Notes: generated by a model from the letters alone, not told the origin. A DNA stretch of 37,995 nucleotides from Rhabdothermincola sp036846205 (GCF_036846205.1 NZ_DAIUCK010000015.1:1-37995), one strand, 5' to 3'. Numbered from the stretch's first letter, positions 22,588-31,099 are shown. Made by a program: numbers and translations.

Positions 22588-23733
22588 TCAGAGGGGAACC
22601 CGCACGCGGAGCAGGAACATGCCGTCGGTGCCCGCTGCCTGTGGGAGGACCATCGCCCCGCGACCGTGCGGGACCCACGGGTCTCCCGGGGGTGGCAGCG
22701 CCGCGAGCCGGGGATGGGTGGTGCGGAGATGCTCGTCGACGTCGATGGTCTCGGCCCGGGTGAGGGTGCAGACGCTGTAGACCAGCACACCGCCGGGTCG
22801 CAGCAGCGGCACCGCGGCGTCGACGAGCTGCCGCTGGAGGGCCGCCAGTTCCGGTATCTGCTCCGACTGGATCCGCCATCGGGCGTCTGGCCGCCGGCGC
22901 AGCGTCCCCAACCCGCTGCAGGGGGCATCGATCAGGATGCGGTCGAACGGCGAGCCGGCGAAGGGAGGGCGACGACCGTCGGCGACGGCCACCACGACGC
23001 GGTCCAGGTGCAGATCCATGGCGTTGCGGGCCACCAGCGCCGCCCGACCGAACCTCGAGTCCACCGCGACCACGAACGCGCCAGCCCGGGCCATCGCCGT
23101 GGCCTTGCCACCGGGTGCGGCGGCGACGTCGAGGATCCGCTCACCCGGCTCGGCCTCCACCGCCTCGGCCACCCACTGCGAGGCGAGGTCCTGCACGTAG
23201 CCGTCGGCCCGTCTGGTCACGGTCGCCGCCTGGTTCATCGCGGCCAGCGCGCCATCCGCCCGCTCGGGACCGAGGTCGGCCCGGAGCCGCTCGACGATCC
23301 AGTCCGGGTAGCTGAGGCGCGTCGGGTCATCGGGCCAGGAGACCGGCGTACCCGCCACGCGGCGCAACACCGCGTTCAGCAGACCGCGGAGCTTGCGCGG
23401 CGCAGCCTCCACGGTCGCGGCCACGGCCGCGTGGGGGGGTGTGCCGAGGAACACGAGCTGGTAGGCGCCGAGCCGGAGCCAGGCCCGCGCCGCCGGATCC
23501 GGATCCCGAGCCAGGAAGCGGTCCACCAGCCAGTCACAGGCCCGCCGCATCCGGGTGACCCCGTACACCAGCTCGGTGACGAAGCGGCGGTCGCGCTCGT
23601 CGAGGTCACTGCGCTCCAGCAGCGACGGCAGGAGGAGGTTCGCGTAGGCGCCGCTCTCCTCGATGCGGCGCAGCGCCTCGACCGCCAGCCTCCGAGCCGC
23701 CACGCCCGGGGCGGCCCCGACTCTGCCCACCAT
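22588..23733 (-). CDS. rsmB: 16S rRNA (cytosine-5) methyltransferase RsmB/Sun, compact form
   Basis: SAM-dependent m5C methyltransferase with an N-terminal NusB-like RNA-binding domain (about 10-135) and a C-terminal Rossmann methyltransferase (about 180-381). Motifs: SAM site DVAAAPGGKATAMA near 202-215, DAPCSGLGTLRRRPDARW with one conserved cysteine (C272), and YSVCTL with the other (C322). At 381 residues it is shorter than the usual 430-450: the part between MNQAATVTRR and YVQDLASQW, which normally holds an RVN motif and about 60 more residues, is nearly absent. The catalytic core is intact. Its ATG overlaps the fmt stop by 1 bp (TGATG). Confidence 0.92.
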   Translation of the reverse strand: MVGRVGAAPGVAARRLAVEALRRIEESGAYANLLLPSLLERSDLDERDRRFVTELVYGVTRMRRACDWLVDRFLARDPDPAARAWLRLGAYQLVFLGTPPHAAVAATVEAAPRKLRGLLNAVLRRVAGTPVSWPDDPTRLSYPDWIVERLRADLGPERADGALAAMNQAATVTRRADGYVQDLASQWVAEAVEAEPGERILDVAAAPGGKATAMARAGAFVVAVDSRFGRAALVARNAMDLHLDRVVVAVADGRRPPFAGSPFDRILIDAPCSGLGTLRRRPDARWRIQSEQIPELAALQRQLVDAAVPLLRPGGVLVYSVCTLTRAETIDVDEHLRTTHPRLAALPPPGDPWVPHGRGAMVLPQAAGTDGMFLLRVRVPL

Positions 23734-24659
23734 CAGGTCCCGTCGCCGAGGCGCTCGCCGGGCCGAGGGCGGACGCCGTTGCGCCAGCTGCGGGCGTCGA
23801 TCCGGGACCGGCCCTCGGGCTGCACCTCCACCAGCTCGAGCAGGCCTCGGCCGGTCACCACCGAGGTCCCCATCAGCTCACCGGGCCGGAGCCCGGCGCC
23901 ACCCGGGTCCCCTCCCGGCTGGCCGGCCGAGGCGTCGACCAGGCGGGTGCGCCAGATCTTCAGCCGCTTCCCCCGGAACGAGGTGTACGCCCCGCCGACC
24001 CGCACGATGCGATGCAGCTCGGCGGCGGAGCGGGTCCAGTCCAGGCGCAGCTCCTCCGGCCGGAGCTTCTCCGCATAGGTGGGTTCCCCCACCTGTGGCA
24101 CCGGTTCGCCCAAACCCGACACCAGAGCGTTCAGCAGCATGGTGACACCCGCGGCCACCAGCCGATCCCGCAACTCGGCCGCGGTGTCGTCAGGACCGAT
24201 GGGCACCTCCGTGCGGGCGTACACGCCGCCGGTGTCGAGCCCCTCCTCCACCCGCATGAGGCACACCCCGGTGACCTCGTCGCCGGCCAGGATCGCCCGC
24301 TCGAGCGGGGCGGCGCCGCGCCATCGGGGCAGGAGCGAGAAGTGCAGGTTCACCATCGGCAGGCGCTCCAGCACCGCAGTGGGGATCAGTCGCCCGTAGG
24401 CCACCACCACCCCGAGGTCGGCGCCCACTTCGAGGGCCTCTTCGAGGCGATCGGTCACGGGAAGGCCGAGATCGAGTGCCGCGGCCTTCACCGGGCTTGG
24501 GTGGAGCCCGCCACCGCGGCCACGGCGCTTGTCAGCCCGGGACACCACCAGGGCGATCTCATGTCCCGCGTCGTGCAGCGCTCGCAGGGGCGGTACCGCC
24601 AGGGCAGGCGTCCCGAGATACACCACCCGGCGCGGATGGCGGGGAGCAGGCGCAAGCAC
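23733..24659 (-). CDS. fmt: Methionyl-tRNA formyltransferase
   Basis: Formylates initiator Met-tRNA with 10-formyl-tetrahydrofolate. The 308 residues contain the N-terminal formyltransferase domain with GTPALAVPPLRALHDAGHE near 16-34, the catalytic NLHFSLLPRWRGAAPLERAI (about 103-122, with Asn, His and the following Asp region), and the C-terminal OB-like domain (about 205-300). It follows def by 16 bp and its stop overlaps rsmB, a classic def-fmt-rsmB gene order that joins formylation and deformylation of nascent chains. Confidence 0.96.
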   Translation of the reverse strand: MLAPAPRHPRRVVYLGTPALAVPPLRALHDAGHEIALVVSRADKRRGRGGGLHPSPVKAAALDLGLPVTDRLEEALEVGADLGVVVAYGRLIPTAVLERLPMVNLHFSLLPRWRGAAPLERAILAGDEVTGVCLMRVEEGLDTGGVYARTEVPIGPDDTAAELRDRLVAAGVTMLLNALVSGLGEPVPQVGEPTYAEKLRPEELRLDWTRSAAELHRIVRVGGAYTSFRGKRLKIWRTRLVDASAGQPGGDPGGAGLRPGELMGTSVVTGRGLLELVEVQPEGRSRIDARSWRNGVRPRPGERLGDGT

Positions 24660-24675
24660 GGGCCCCCACCGGCCC

Positions 24676-25215
24676 TCAGGGAAGGGTCAGCCCACCGACT
24701 GCTGGCTGGCGCGCGCCGGACGGCTGCGGGTCGCGCCATCGCAGCTCGCGGATCGCTCGCTTGGCCTGCTTGCGCTGGTCCGCATCGAGGTGCTCGATCA
24801 TCAACACTCCGTCGAGGTGGTCGAGCTCGTGCTGGAACAGCCGCGCCTGGAGCTCATCGGCTTCGATGTGGACCTCGTTGCCATCCAGATCGAGACCGAC
24901 GAGCAGGATCTCCTTCGGGCGGACGATGTCGAAGTAGAGGCCAGGGATCGACAGGCAGCCCTCCTGGAAGACCCACTCACCGCTCGACTCCCGGATCTCC
25001 GGGTTGATCAGCACCCCCGGCTCGCCGTCGTGGTCGTAGACGAAGAGTCGCTTCTGCACGCCGACCTGCGGCGCGGCGAGACCGATGCCCGGCGCCTCGT
25101 ACATGGTCTCCAGCATGTCCTCGGCCAGCCGCGCGATCTTGCCGTCGATGTCGTCAACCTCCGCTGCCCGTTGGGTGAGCACGGGGTCGCCGATGACCCG
25201 GATCGGATACGCCAC
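24676..25215 (-). CDS. def: Peptide deformylase
   Basis: Metal enzyme that removes the formyl group from new polypeptides. The 179 residues show all three motifs: GIGLAAPQVG at 43-52, EGCLS at 85-89 with metal ligand C87, and HELDH at 129-133 with the two metal histidines and catalytic Glu. The start is GTG at 25215. A -10 element TAGCCT ends 6 nt before it, so the mRNA may be leaderless; a GGAGAT between the two could alternatively serve as a ribosome site for a transcript starting further upstream. First gene of def-fmt-rsmB-mog. Confidence 0.97.
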   Translation of the reverse strand: MAYPIRVIGDPVLTQRAAEVDDIDGKIARLAEDMLETMYEAPGIGLAAPQVGVQKRLFVYDHDGEPGVLINPEIRESSGEWVFQEGCLSIPGLYFDIVRPKEILLVGLDLDGNEVHIEADELQARLFQHELDHLDGVLMIEHLDADQRKQAKRAIRELRWRDPQPSGARQPAVGGLTLP

Positions 25216-25221
25216 ATCTCC

Positions 25222-25227
25222 AGGCTA
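25222..25227 (-). promoter_or_regulatory. -10 element for leaderless def
   Basis: TAGCCT in the minus strand; +1 is predicted at the G of the def GTG (25215). No convincing -35. Confidence 0.45.
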
Positions 25228-25239
25228 CCGCCGGACCGC

Positions 25240-25245
25240 TACCGT
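25240..25245 (+). promoter_or_regulatory. -10 element for near-leaderless RsmC-like gene
   Basis: TACCGT in the plus strand ends 7 nt before the GTG at 25253, predicting a leader of 0-1 nt. It is within 13 bp of the divergent def -10, so the two promoters share a 37-bp region. Confidence 0.45.
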
Positions 25246-25252
25246 CGACGCG

Positions 25253-25876
25253 GTGCAGGGCACACCCCGTGGCCACTACTTCGACCCCCGACCTGCTGCT
25301 CGCCACCAGCGGCGCACCGTGTCGTTGATCTTGCCGGACGTGAGCATGGAGCTGGTCACGGACCGGGGTCTGTTCTCCCCGGACCGGATCGATCCGGGCA
25401 CCAGCTTCCTGCTCGCCGACGGGCCACCCATTCCTGTCCAGGCGACCGACCTGCTCGACCTCGGCTGCGGCTACGGCCCCATCGCGGCGACCCTCGCCCG
25501 GCGGGCCCCGGGCGCGACCGTCTGGGCTGTGGACGTCAACGAGCGGGCACGCCAGCTCTGCCGGGAGAACGTGGAGCGCCTCGGCCTGCCCGACGTCCGG
25601 GTCGTCGAACCGGAGGAGGTACCTGCCGATGTGCGCTTCGACGCGGTCTGGTCCAATCCCCCGATCCGGATCGGCAAGCAGGCCCTCCACGATCTGCTGC
25701 TCGGGTGGCTCGCACGGATCCGGGCCGGCGGGGAGCTGGTGCTGGTGGTCCACAAGCACCTCGGTGCCGACTCGCTGCATCGTTGGCTGGCGGAGCACGG
25801 CCATCCCACCGAACGACTGGGGTCGCGTGGCGGCTACCGGCTCCTGCGAACCGTCGTCGGCAGAGCCCAACCGTGA
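25253..25876 (+). CDS. RsmC/RlmG-like class I SAM methyltransferase
   Basis: A 207-residue methyltransferase matching the catalytic half of the RsmC/RlmG guanine-N2 rRNA methyltransferases. Visible are FSPDRIDPGTSFLL near 41-54, the SAM loop LDLGCGYGPI at 68-77, the acidic end of the next strand (VWAVDVNERA), and the catalytic SNPPIR at 134-139 (the NPPF/Y position, as in N-methyltransferases). The start GTG at 25253 is the first one after a -10 element; earlier in-frame starts lie inside the opposite-strand def gene. It ends in a GTGA overlap with the SpoU gene. The substrate, 16S G1207 or another rRNA base, is a family inference. Confidence 0.85.
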   Translation: MQGTPRGHYFDPRPAARHQRRTVSLILPDVSMELVTDRGLFSPDRIDPGTSFLLADGPPIPVQATDLLDLGCGYGPIAATLARRAPGATVWAVDVNERARQLCRENVERLGLPDVRVVEPEEVPADVRFDAVWSNPPIRIGKQALHDLLLGWLARIRAGGELVLVVHKHLGADSLHRWLAEHGHPTERLGSRGGYRLLRTVVGRAQP

Positions 25877-26409
25877 GCCGGAACCTCTCGCCCACGGAGC
25901 TCAAGCGCCTCCACCGGTCGTGGCGGCACCGCACGACCGCGAGGTTGGCGCTGGTGCTCGACGGTGTGCAGAACCCGTTCAACGTCGGTGGCATCCTGCG
26001 GTCGGCCGCCGCGTACGGCGTGGACCACCTCTGGATGGCGGGGCCGTCGGTCCAGCCCGATCATCCCAAGGTGCACAAGACGGCCCTCGGCTCCCAGCGT
26101 TACCTGCGCTGGTCCTCCGCAGTCGACGGGCAGGAGGCGATCCGGGCCGCCCGCGCCGATGGCTACCACGTGGTCGGGCTCGAGCTCGCCGAGGGGGCAT
26201 CACCCCTGCACACAGTCCCGCTCGAGGGCGACGTGTGCTTCGTGGTCGGCCATGAGGACCGGGGGCTCAGCCACGCTGCCTCGGAAGCCTGCGATCGCCT
26301 GGCCTACCTGCCGCTGGTCGGCAAGATCGCTTCCCTGAACGTGGGCACCGCCGCGACCATCGCCCTCTACGAGGCCCGCCGCCAGCACTGGACCGCGGCA
26401 TCGTCCTGA
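25873..26409 (+). CDS. TrmH/SpoU-family tRNA/rRNA 2'-O-methyltransferase
   Basis: A 178-residue SPOUT methyltransferase without the extra N-terminal domain seen in the SpoU protein at 11691-12557. Motifs: VLDGVQNPFNVGGILRSAAA (motif 1), VVGHEDRGLS (motif 2) and LPLVGKIASLNVGTAATIAL (motif 3, with the knot). The start is the GTG at 25873, overlapping the stop of the RsmC-like gene. The short form is closest to TrmH (Gm18 in tRNA) or related actinobacterial tRNA methylases; a 23S rRNA target is possible. Confidence 0.88.
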   Translation: MSRNLSPTELKRLHRSWRHRTTARLALVLDGVQNPFNVGGILRSAAAYGVDHLWMAGPSVQPDHPKVHKTALGSQRYLRWSSAVDGQEAIRAARADGYHVVGLELAEGASPLHTVPLEGDVCFVVGHEDRGLSHAASEACDRLAYLPLVGKIASLNVGTAATIALYEARRQHWTAASS

Positions 26410-26439
26410 ACCTCGACCCATCCGACCTGGCCTGTCAAA

Positions 26440-26457
26440 CGCGTGCCAGAGCACGCG
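26440..26457 (-). terminator. Candidate terminator hairpin between convergent genes
   Basis: CGCGTGC-CAGA-GCACGCG forms a perfect 7-bp stem with a 4-nt loop between the ends of the SpoU gene (plus) and priA (minus). In the minus strand it is followed by only TTT, so it is a weak intrinsic terminator for the priA operon at best; it has no T-tract in the plus direction. Confidence 0.45.
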
Positions 26458-26484
26458 CTCGACCTGCCAGAACGGTCGTGGGGG

Positions 26485-28215
26485 TCAGAGGCGCAGGGGG
26501 TCGACCTCGATCCGCAGGCGCCCGGCGGGACGTGGGGTGGCGGCCAGCGCATCCAGCAGCGGCCGGTGATCCGGGGCCCGCAGCAGCCAGCGCCCCTCGC
26601 TCGGGCCGAGGATCTCGACCCCGAGCGGCTGGTCGAACGCCTCCATGAAGGCTGGCGCGCTCGGCCCCGACACGACCGCCATCGCGGTGACGGGCGGGAA
26701 GCCGAGTGCCCGCCGGCGGGCGGCCTCGGCCTCGGACACCCGAGTGGGATCGCCGTGCAGTGCGGCCTCGATCACCTCATGGCGGGGCATGCGGGTCTGC
26801 ACCAGGACCCGCCCCCCGGATCCCCGCCCGCCGACCAGGCGGGCCGCCAGCACGAGCAGCGACAGTGCTTCCTCGGCCGCGCGGTAGCGGGGGGCGAGCA
26901 GCTCCTGGTCGAAATCGAGGAAGGCCACCAGCGCGGCGGTGTCGATCTGGTGCAACACCGCTTCGGTCCCCACGAAGACCCTGGCGTCCGGGAGGCTGCG
27001 ACCAGCCGTCGACGCGGTCACCTCCACCACGGGTTCACGCACCAGTGCCTCCAGCTCCTCGCGGACCCGGGACACGCCAGCCCGCAGGTTCCTGAACGCC
27101 CCGGCGCTGCAAGACAGACACACCGCCGGCCGGCGGGACCCGCACTGGTTGCACACCAGCTCGCCCCACTCGTCCTGCACCACCGCGGCCCGGCACCGCT
27201 CGCAGGTCGCGATCGCCCCGCACGAGGCGCAGGCCAGCAGGCGGGAGCGCCCCTTGCGATTCAGGACGCACACCACCCGGCCTGCGTCCGGCAGGACTCG
27301 CACGAAGCGCTCGGAGAACAGACTGCGCCGGGCCGGATCCTCCTCCCGCCGGTCGACCACGTCGAGCACCGGCCAGCCAGCCCGCTCGGTGGCCCGGGAC
27401 GGACACAGCACGGTCCCCATCGCCTGCGCTTCAAGCGTGGGCGCGGGTGACACAAGCACGCACGGGACCCCCGCCCGACGGGCCCGCTCGACCGCCACGT
27501 CCCGGGCGTGCCAGGTGGGAGCCTGTTCCTGCTGCCAACTTTCCTCGTGCTCGTCCATCACCACCACCGCCGACAGGCTCACGACCGGCGCCCACGCGGC
27601 GCCCCGAGTGCCCACGACCGTGGCACCGGCCCGGGCACGGGCCCACTCGTGAGGCATCACTGCCACCGGCACACCCGCCCGCCGGAGTCGCAACCCGAGA
27701 TGACGGGCAGTCGACGCGGCGGGTACGAGGATCAGGGCGTGGCCAGTGCCCGCGGCGGCCAGGGCCACCGGGTAGAGGTCGGTGGCTGGTGGCAGGCGCA
27801 ACACCGTCAGCCCTCCCCCAGCCCGCAGCGCCTCACCGACCAGCTCGTCGGTGACCGCCGGGAGCAGGTGACCGGCCGGGTGGGGGGCGGGGAGATGCGG
27901 CACCGCCCGCTCCGGCGACGCGGTGCGCAGGAACGACGCCGGGCGGCCTGCCCATCGCCAGGCGGCCCAGCGGGCGAGCTGGATCAGCTCGGGCTGGGGG
28001 CCCCAGCCGGTGACCTTCGCGAGCGGTTTCAGCGCCAGTCCAGGGGGAGGCTCGACGTCGTCGGCGACCACCCAGCCACCGACCCGGCGCCCGTGCAGCA
28101 CGATCCGCACCATCGTGCCGACGCGCACCTGGTCCTCGACCGGTTCGGGGACCAGGTAGTCGAAGGTCTTATCGATCGCCGGGACGTCGGGCAGCACCCG
28201 TACCACCCGGGCCAC
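26485..28215 (-). CDS. priA: Probable replication restart protein PriA (helicase-inactive type)
   Basis: Primosomal protein N', which recognises stalled forks and helps reload the replicative helicase. The 576 residues contain the N-terminal 3'-end-binding domain (about 1-100) and an eight-cysteine zinc region (C329, 332, 338, 341, 355, 358, 366, 369). The Walker A motif GxxGxGKT is absent: LRLPPATDLY (139-148) stands in its place. The DEEH box is DEHEESW (221-227). This matches the actinobacterial PriA group, which databases describe as lacking detectable helicase motifs, so it probably binds forks without unwinding. Starts at GTG, 18 bp after metK. Confidence 0.92.
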   Translation of the reverse strand: MARVVRVLPDVPAIDKTFDYLVPEPVEDQVRVGTMVRIVLHGRRVGGWVVADDVEPPPGLALKPLAKVTGWGPQPELIQLARWAAWRWAGRPASFLRTASPERAVPHLPAPHPAGHLLPAVTDELVGEALRAGGGLTVLRLPPATDLYPVALAAAGTGHALILVPAASTARHLGLRLRRAGVPVAVMPHEWARARAGATVVGTRGAAWAPVVSLSAVVVMDEHEESWQQEQAPTWHARDVAVERARRAGVPCVLVSPAPTLEAQAMGTVLCPSRATERAGWPVLDVVDRREEDPARRSLFSERFVRVLPDAGRVVCVLNRKGRSRLLACASCGAIATCERCRAAVVQDEWGELVCNQCGSRRPAVCLSCSAGAFRNLRAGVSRVREELEALVREPVVEVTASTAGRSLPDARVFVGTEAVLHQIDTAALVAFLDFDQELLAPRYRAAEEALSLLVLAARLVGGRGSGGRVLVQTRMPRHEVIEAALHGDPTRVSEAEAARRRALGFPPVTAMAVVSGPSAPAFMEAFDQPLGVEILGPSEGRWLLRAPDHRPLLDALAATPRPAGRLRIEVDPLRL

Positions 28216-28233
28216 GGCTGGCGAGGGCGGAGG

Positions 28234-29427
28234 TCAGAGACCGAGCGCCGACCGCAGGTCGCTCACCCGGTTCGTCTGCTCCCAGGTGAACTCCTCCCCT
28301 GTCCGGCCGAAGTGCCCGTAGGCCGCGGTCCGGCGGAAGATGGGGCGGCGCAGGTCCAGGTCGCGGATGATGGCGGCCGGCCGCAGGTCGAACACCTCCT
28401 GCACCGCGTCGCTGATCTTGGCCGGGTCGACGGCTTCGGTCCCGAAGGTGTCGACCATGACCGAGATGGGTCGGGCCATCCCGATCGCGTACGCCACCTG
28501 GATCTCGCAGCGGCGGGCCGCGCCGGAGGCCACGACGTTCTTCGCCACCCACCGAGCCGCATACGCCGCCGACCGGTCGACCTTCGACGGGTCCTTGCCC
28601 GAGAACGCGCCCCCACCGTGGCGGGCCATGCCACCGTAGGTGTCGACGATGATCTTGCGACCGGTGAGGCCGGCGTCGCCGACCGGCCCACCGATGACGA
28701 AGCGGCCGGTCGGGTTGACGTGGACCGCGTAGTCGTCGTCGGCGAACTGCGGAGGGATCACCGGGCGGATCACGTGCTCAATGAGATCGGGCTTGATCAC
28801 CTCGTCGCGGTCGACGCCGTCGTTGTGCTGGGTCGAGATGAGCACGGTCCGCAAACGCCTGGGCTTGCCGTCAACGTACTCAAAGGTGACCTGGGTCTTG
28901 CCGTCGGGACGCAGGTACGGGACAGTGCCAGCCTTGCGAACCTCCGCCAAGCGCTCCGCCATGCGGTGCGCGAGGTGGATGGGCAGGGGCATCAGCACAT
29001 CGGTCTCGTCGCAGGCGTAGCCGAACATCATCCCCTGGTCGCCCGCGCCCTGCTTGTTGAGGAGGTCCTCGCCGCTGATCCCGCTGCGGACCTCCTCGGA
29101 GTCGTCGACACCCTGCGCGATGTCAGGCGACTGCTCGTCGAGGGCGACCATCACCCCGACCGTCGAGCCGTCGTAACCGTAGGACTCCCGGTTGTAGCCG
29201 ATGTCGTTGATGGTCGAACGCACGATGCCGGGGATGTCGACCCAGGCTCTGGTGGTGATCTCACCCGCCACGATCGCCAGTCCGGTGGTCACCAGCGTCT
29301 CGCAGGCCACCCGGCTCTGCGGATCCTCCTCCAGCAACGCGTCGAGGATGGCGTCCGAGATCTGGTCGGCCATCTTGTCGGGATGACCCTCGGTGACGGA
29401 CTCCGAGGTGAAGGTCCAGCTGGTCAC
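28234..29427 (-). CDS. metK: S-adenosylmethionine synthetase
   Basis: Makes S-adenosylmethionine from methionine and ATP, with triphosphate cleavage; it supplies the methyl donor for the four methyltransferases in this window. The 397 residues are normal. Motifs include SESVTEGHPDKMADQISD at the start (ATP-binding His), GAGDQGMMFGYA at 127-138 (methionine site) and the phosphate loop GGGAFSGKDPSKVDRS near 270-285. The start is GTG at 29427 with the ribosome site AGGAG. It lies 55 bp after coaBC, with no separate promoter or SAM riboswitch seen. Confidence 0.98.
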   Translation of the reverse strand: MTSWTFTSESVTEGHPDKMADQISDAILDALLEEDPQSRVACETLVTTGLAIVAGEITTRAWVDIPGIVRSTINDIGYNRESYGYDGSTVGVMVALDEQSPDIAQGVDDSEEVRSGISGEDLLNKQGAGDQGMMFGYACDETDVLMPLPIHLAHRMAERLAEVRKAGTVPYLRPDGKTQVTFEYVDGKPRRLRTVLISTQHNDGVDRDEVIKPDLIEHVIRPVIPPQFADDDYAVHVNPTGRFVIGGPVGDAGLTGRKIIVDTYGGMARHGGGAFSGKDPSKVDRSAAYAARWVAKNVVASGAARRCEIQVAYAIGMARPISVMVDTFGTEAVDPAKISDAVQEVFDLRPAAIIRDLDLRRPIFRRTAAYGHFGRTGEEFTWEQTNRVSDLRSALGL

Positions 29428-29482
29428 GGAACGCTCCTGTTCTGGGCCGGCCCCAGCGAGAGGCGGCGGCGGTGGGTCACGG

Positions 29483-30697
29483 TCAAGGGTTCTCCGAGGG
29501 CCGGGGCGGGCGAGCCACCCGCACCGCCACGACCGCGTCGAGCACGGCTCGGGCGACCGAGCGCTTGTCGGTCAGCGCTCCATCATGCTCGATCCCGGCA
29601 GCCGAGAGGATCACCACCTGGTTGGTGTCGTGCTCGAACCCGGCTCCCGGTGCAGAGACGTCGTTGGCCACGATGAGGTCGAGACCCTTGCGCACCAGCT
29701 TGTCCCGGGCGTTGGCCAGCACGTCGTCCGTCTCGGCGGCGAACCCCACCAGGATCTGGCCCTCCGGCTTGCGTTGACCGAGGTCGACCAGGAAGTCGTG
29801 CGTGGGCTCGAGCACGATCCGCGGCGGTTCGGCCCCCTTCTTGATCTTGCGGGGCGCGACCTCGGCGGGCCGGAAGTCGGCCACCGCGGCGGCCATCACG
29901 ATCACGTCCTGGTCGGCAGCTCGGGGCATGACCGCGGCCTCCATGTCGGCTGCGCTCGCGACCCGGACCACCTCTGCCCCGGGAGGCGCAGGCCGGTCGG
30001 TGGTGGTGACGAGGGTGACCTTGGCGCCCCGGGCAGCCGCCTCCGCGGCGATGGCATGGCCTTGCTTCCCTGACGAGCGGTTGGTGATCACCCGCACCGG
30101 ATCGATGGCCTCACGAGTCCCGCCGGCGGTGACGAGCACCCGCCAGCCTTCCATGTCTTTCGGCGCCAACACCCGCTCGACCGCATCCACGATCGCCTCG
30201 GGCTCCGCCAGCCGCCCCACTCCGACGTCGCCACCGGCCAGCCGACCCTCTGCGGGCGGCACGATGGTGACCCCCCGCTGCGCGAGCACGGCCAGGTTGT
30301 GCTGGACCGCGGCGTGCTCCCACATCTCGGTGTGCATCGCCGGGCAGACCACCACGGGAGCCCGGGTGGCGAGCAAGGTGGCGGTCAGCAGGTCGTCGGA
30401 GATGCCGGCCGCGTAGGCACCGATCAGCCGGGCGGTGGCCGGGCAGACGAGGATGAGGTCCGCCATCTGGCCCAGACGGGTGTGCGGGATGGGGTCTCGC
30501 TCGTCCCACAGGGAGGTCTGGGCTGGCTCGGACGCCAGCGCCGAGAAGGTGGTCTCACCGATGAACCGGGTCGCTCCCTCGGTGAGGACGGGGGCGACGT
30601 GCGCGCCCGCGTCGACCAGCCGGCGGCAGACCTCGACAGCCTTGTAGGCCGCGATGCCGCCGGTGACGCCGAGGACGATGGTGCGCCCGGCCAGCAT
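29483..30697 (-). CDS. coaBC: Bifunctional CoaBC (phosphopantothenoylcysteine synthetase/decarboxylase)
   Basis: Two successive steps of coenzyme A synthesis: CoaB joins phosphopantothenate to cysteine and CoaC decarboxylates the product with FMN. The 404 residues contain the CoaC flavoprotein half (about 1-185) with VTGGIAAYK near 10-18, the catalytic IPHTRLG histidine and CPAMHTEMW (usual PAMN-xx-MW with N replaced by H, which I recall as normal in actinobacteria). The CoaB half (about 190-404) has GGTREAIDPVRVITNRSSGKQG, AAVADFRP and a KIKK lysine cluster. I chose the ATG at 30697, 25 bp after rpoZ. Confidence 0.96.
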   Translation of the reverse strand: MLAGRTIVLGVTGGIAAYKAVEVCRRLVDAGAHVAPVLTEGATRFIGETTFSALASEPAQTSLWDERDPIPHTRLGQMADLILVCPATARLIGAYAAGISDDLLTATLLATRAPVVVCPAMHTEMWEHAAVQHNLAVLAQRGVTIVPPAEGRLAGGDVGVGRLAEPEAIVDAVERVLAPKDMEGWRVLVTAGGTREAIDPVRVITNRSSGKQGHAIAAEAAARGAKVTLVTTTDRPAPPGAEVVRVASAADMEAAVMPRAADQDVIVMAAAVADFRPAEVAPRKIKKGAEPPRIVLEPTHDFLVDLGQRKPEGQILVGFAAETDDVLANARDKLVRKGLDLIVANDVSAPGAGFEHDTNQVVILSAAGIEHDGALTDKRSVARAVLDAVVAVRVARPPRPSENP

Positions 30698-30722
30698 GTC
30701 GGGACCAGGAGGGCGACCCCGC

Positions 30723-31010
30723 CTACTCGGCGGGTGCGGCCTCGGCATCGGTCTCGGTCTCGTCAGGCAGGGGCTCGGCCGTGATCTTGTCCGCGGCGAT
30801 CTCCTCGAAGGCGATGGACAGCGGCTTCCGGGCAACCGAGGTGACCTGCGGTGGGATGCTCGCGCCGAGCCCCTCGCCCAGGTGACCGAAGTACGAATTG
30901 ATCTGCCGAGCGCGCAACGCCGCCAAGGTGACGAGCTTGAACTTCGAGTCGACCTTGGACATGAGGTCCTCGATGTGAGGGTTCATCATGGAGTCGTGGA
31001 CCTGCGCCAT
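30723..31010 (-). CDS. rpoZ: RNA polymerase omega subunit
   Basis: Small subunit that helps fold and hold the beta' subunit of RNA polymerase. The 95 residues include MNPHIEDLMSKVDSKFKLVT, LAALRARQINSYFGHLGEG and ARKPLSIAFEEIAADKI, the typical actinobacterial omega sequence, ending in an acidic tail. I chose the ATG at 31010 with ribosome site GGGAG. Gene order gmk-rpoZ-coaBC is common to most bacteria. Confidence 0.95.
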   Translation of the reverse strand: MAQVHDSMMNPHIEDLMSKVDSKFKLVTLAALRARQINSYFGHLGEGLGASIPPQVTSVARKPLSIAFEEIAADKITAEPLPDETETDAEAAPAE

Positions 31011-31051
31011 GGCGTCTCCCGTTCGTGCAGGCGGGCGTAGAGCGACTGATG

Positions 31052-31057
31052 ATCCTA
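31052..31057 (-). promoter_or_regulatory. Possible -10 element upstream of rpoZ
   Basis: TAGGAT in the minus strand, about 41 nt before the rpoZ ATG, within the 89-bp gmk-rpoZ gap. No clear -35. It would give rpoZ-coaBC-metK-priA their own transcript. Confidence 0.35.
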
Positions 31058-31099
31058 GCAGCAGGCGCCGCATCCGGGCTCCGTGCCCGGGGGCGGTGA

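Noticed and set aside
27508..29676. A 722-codon plus-strand frame opposite priA, metK and coaBC
   Set aside because: Antisense shadow rich in His, Gly and Arg with no domain; metK and priA are certain on the other strand.
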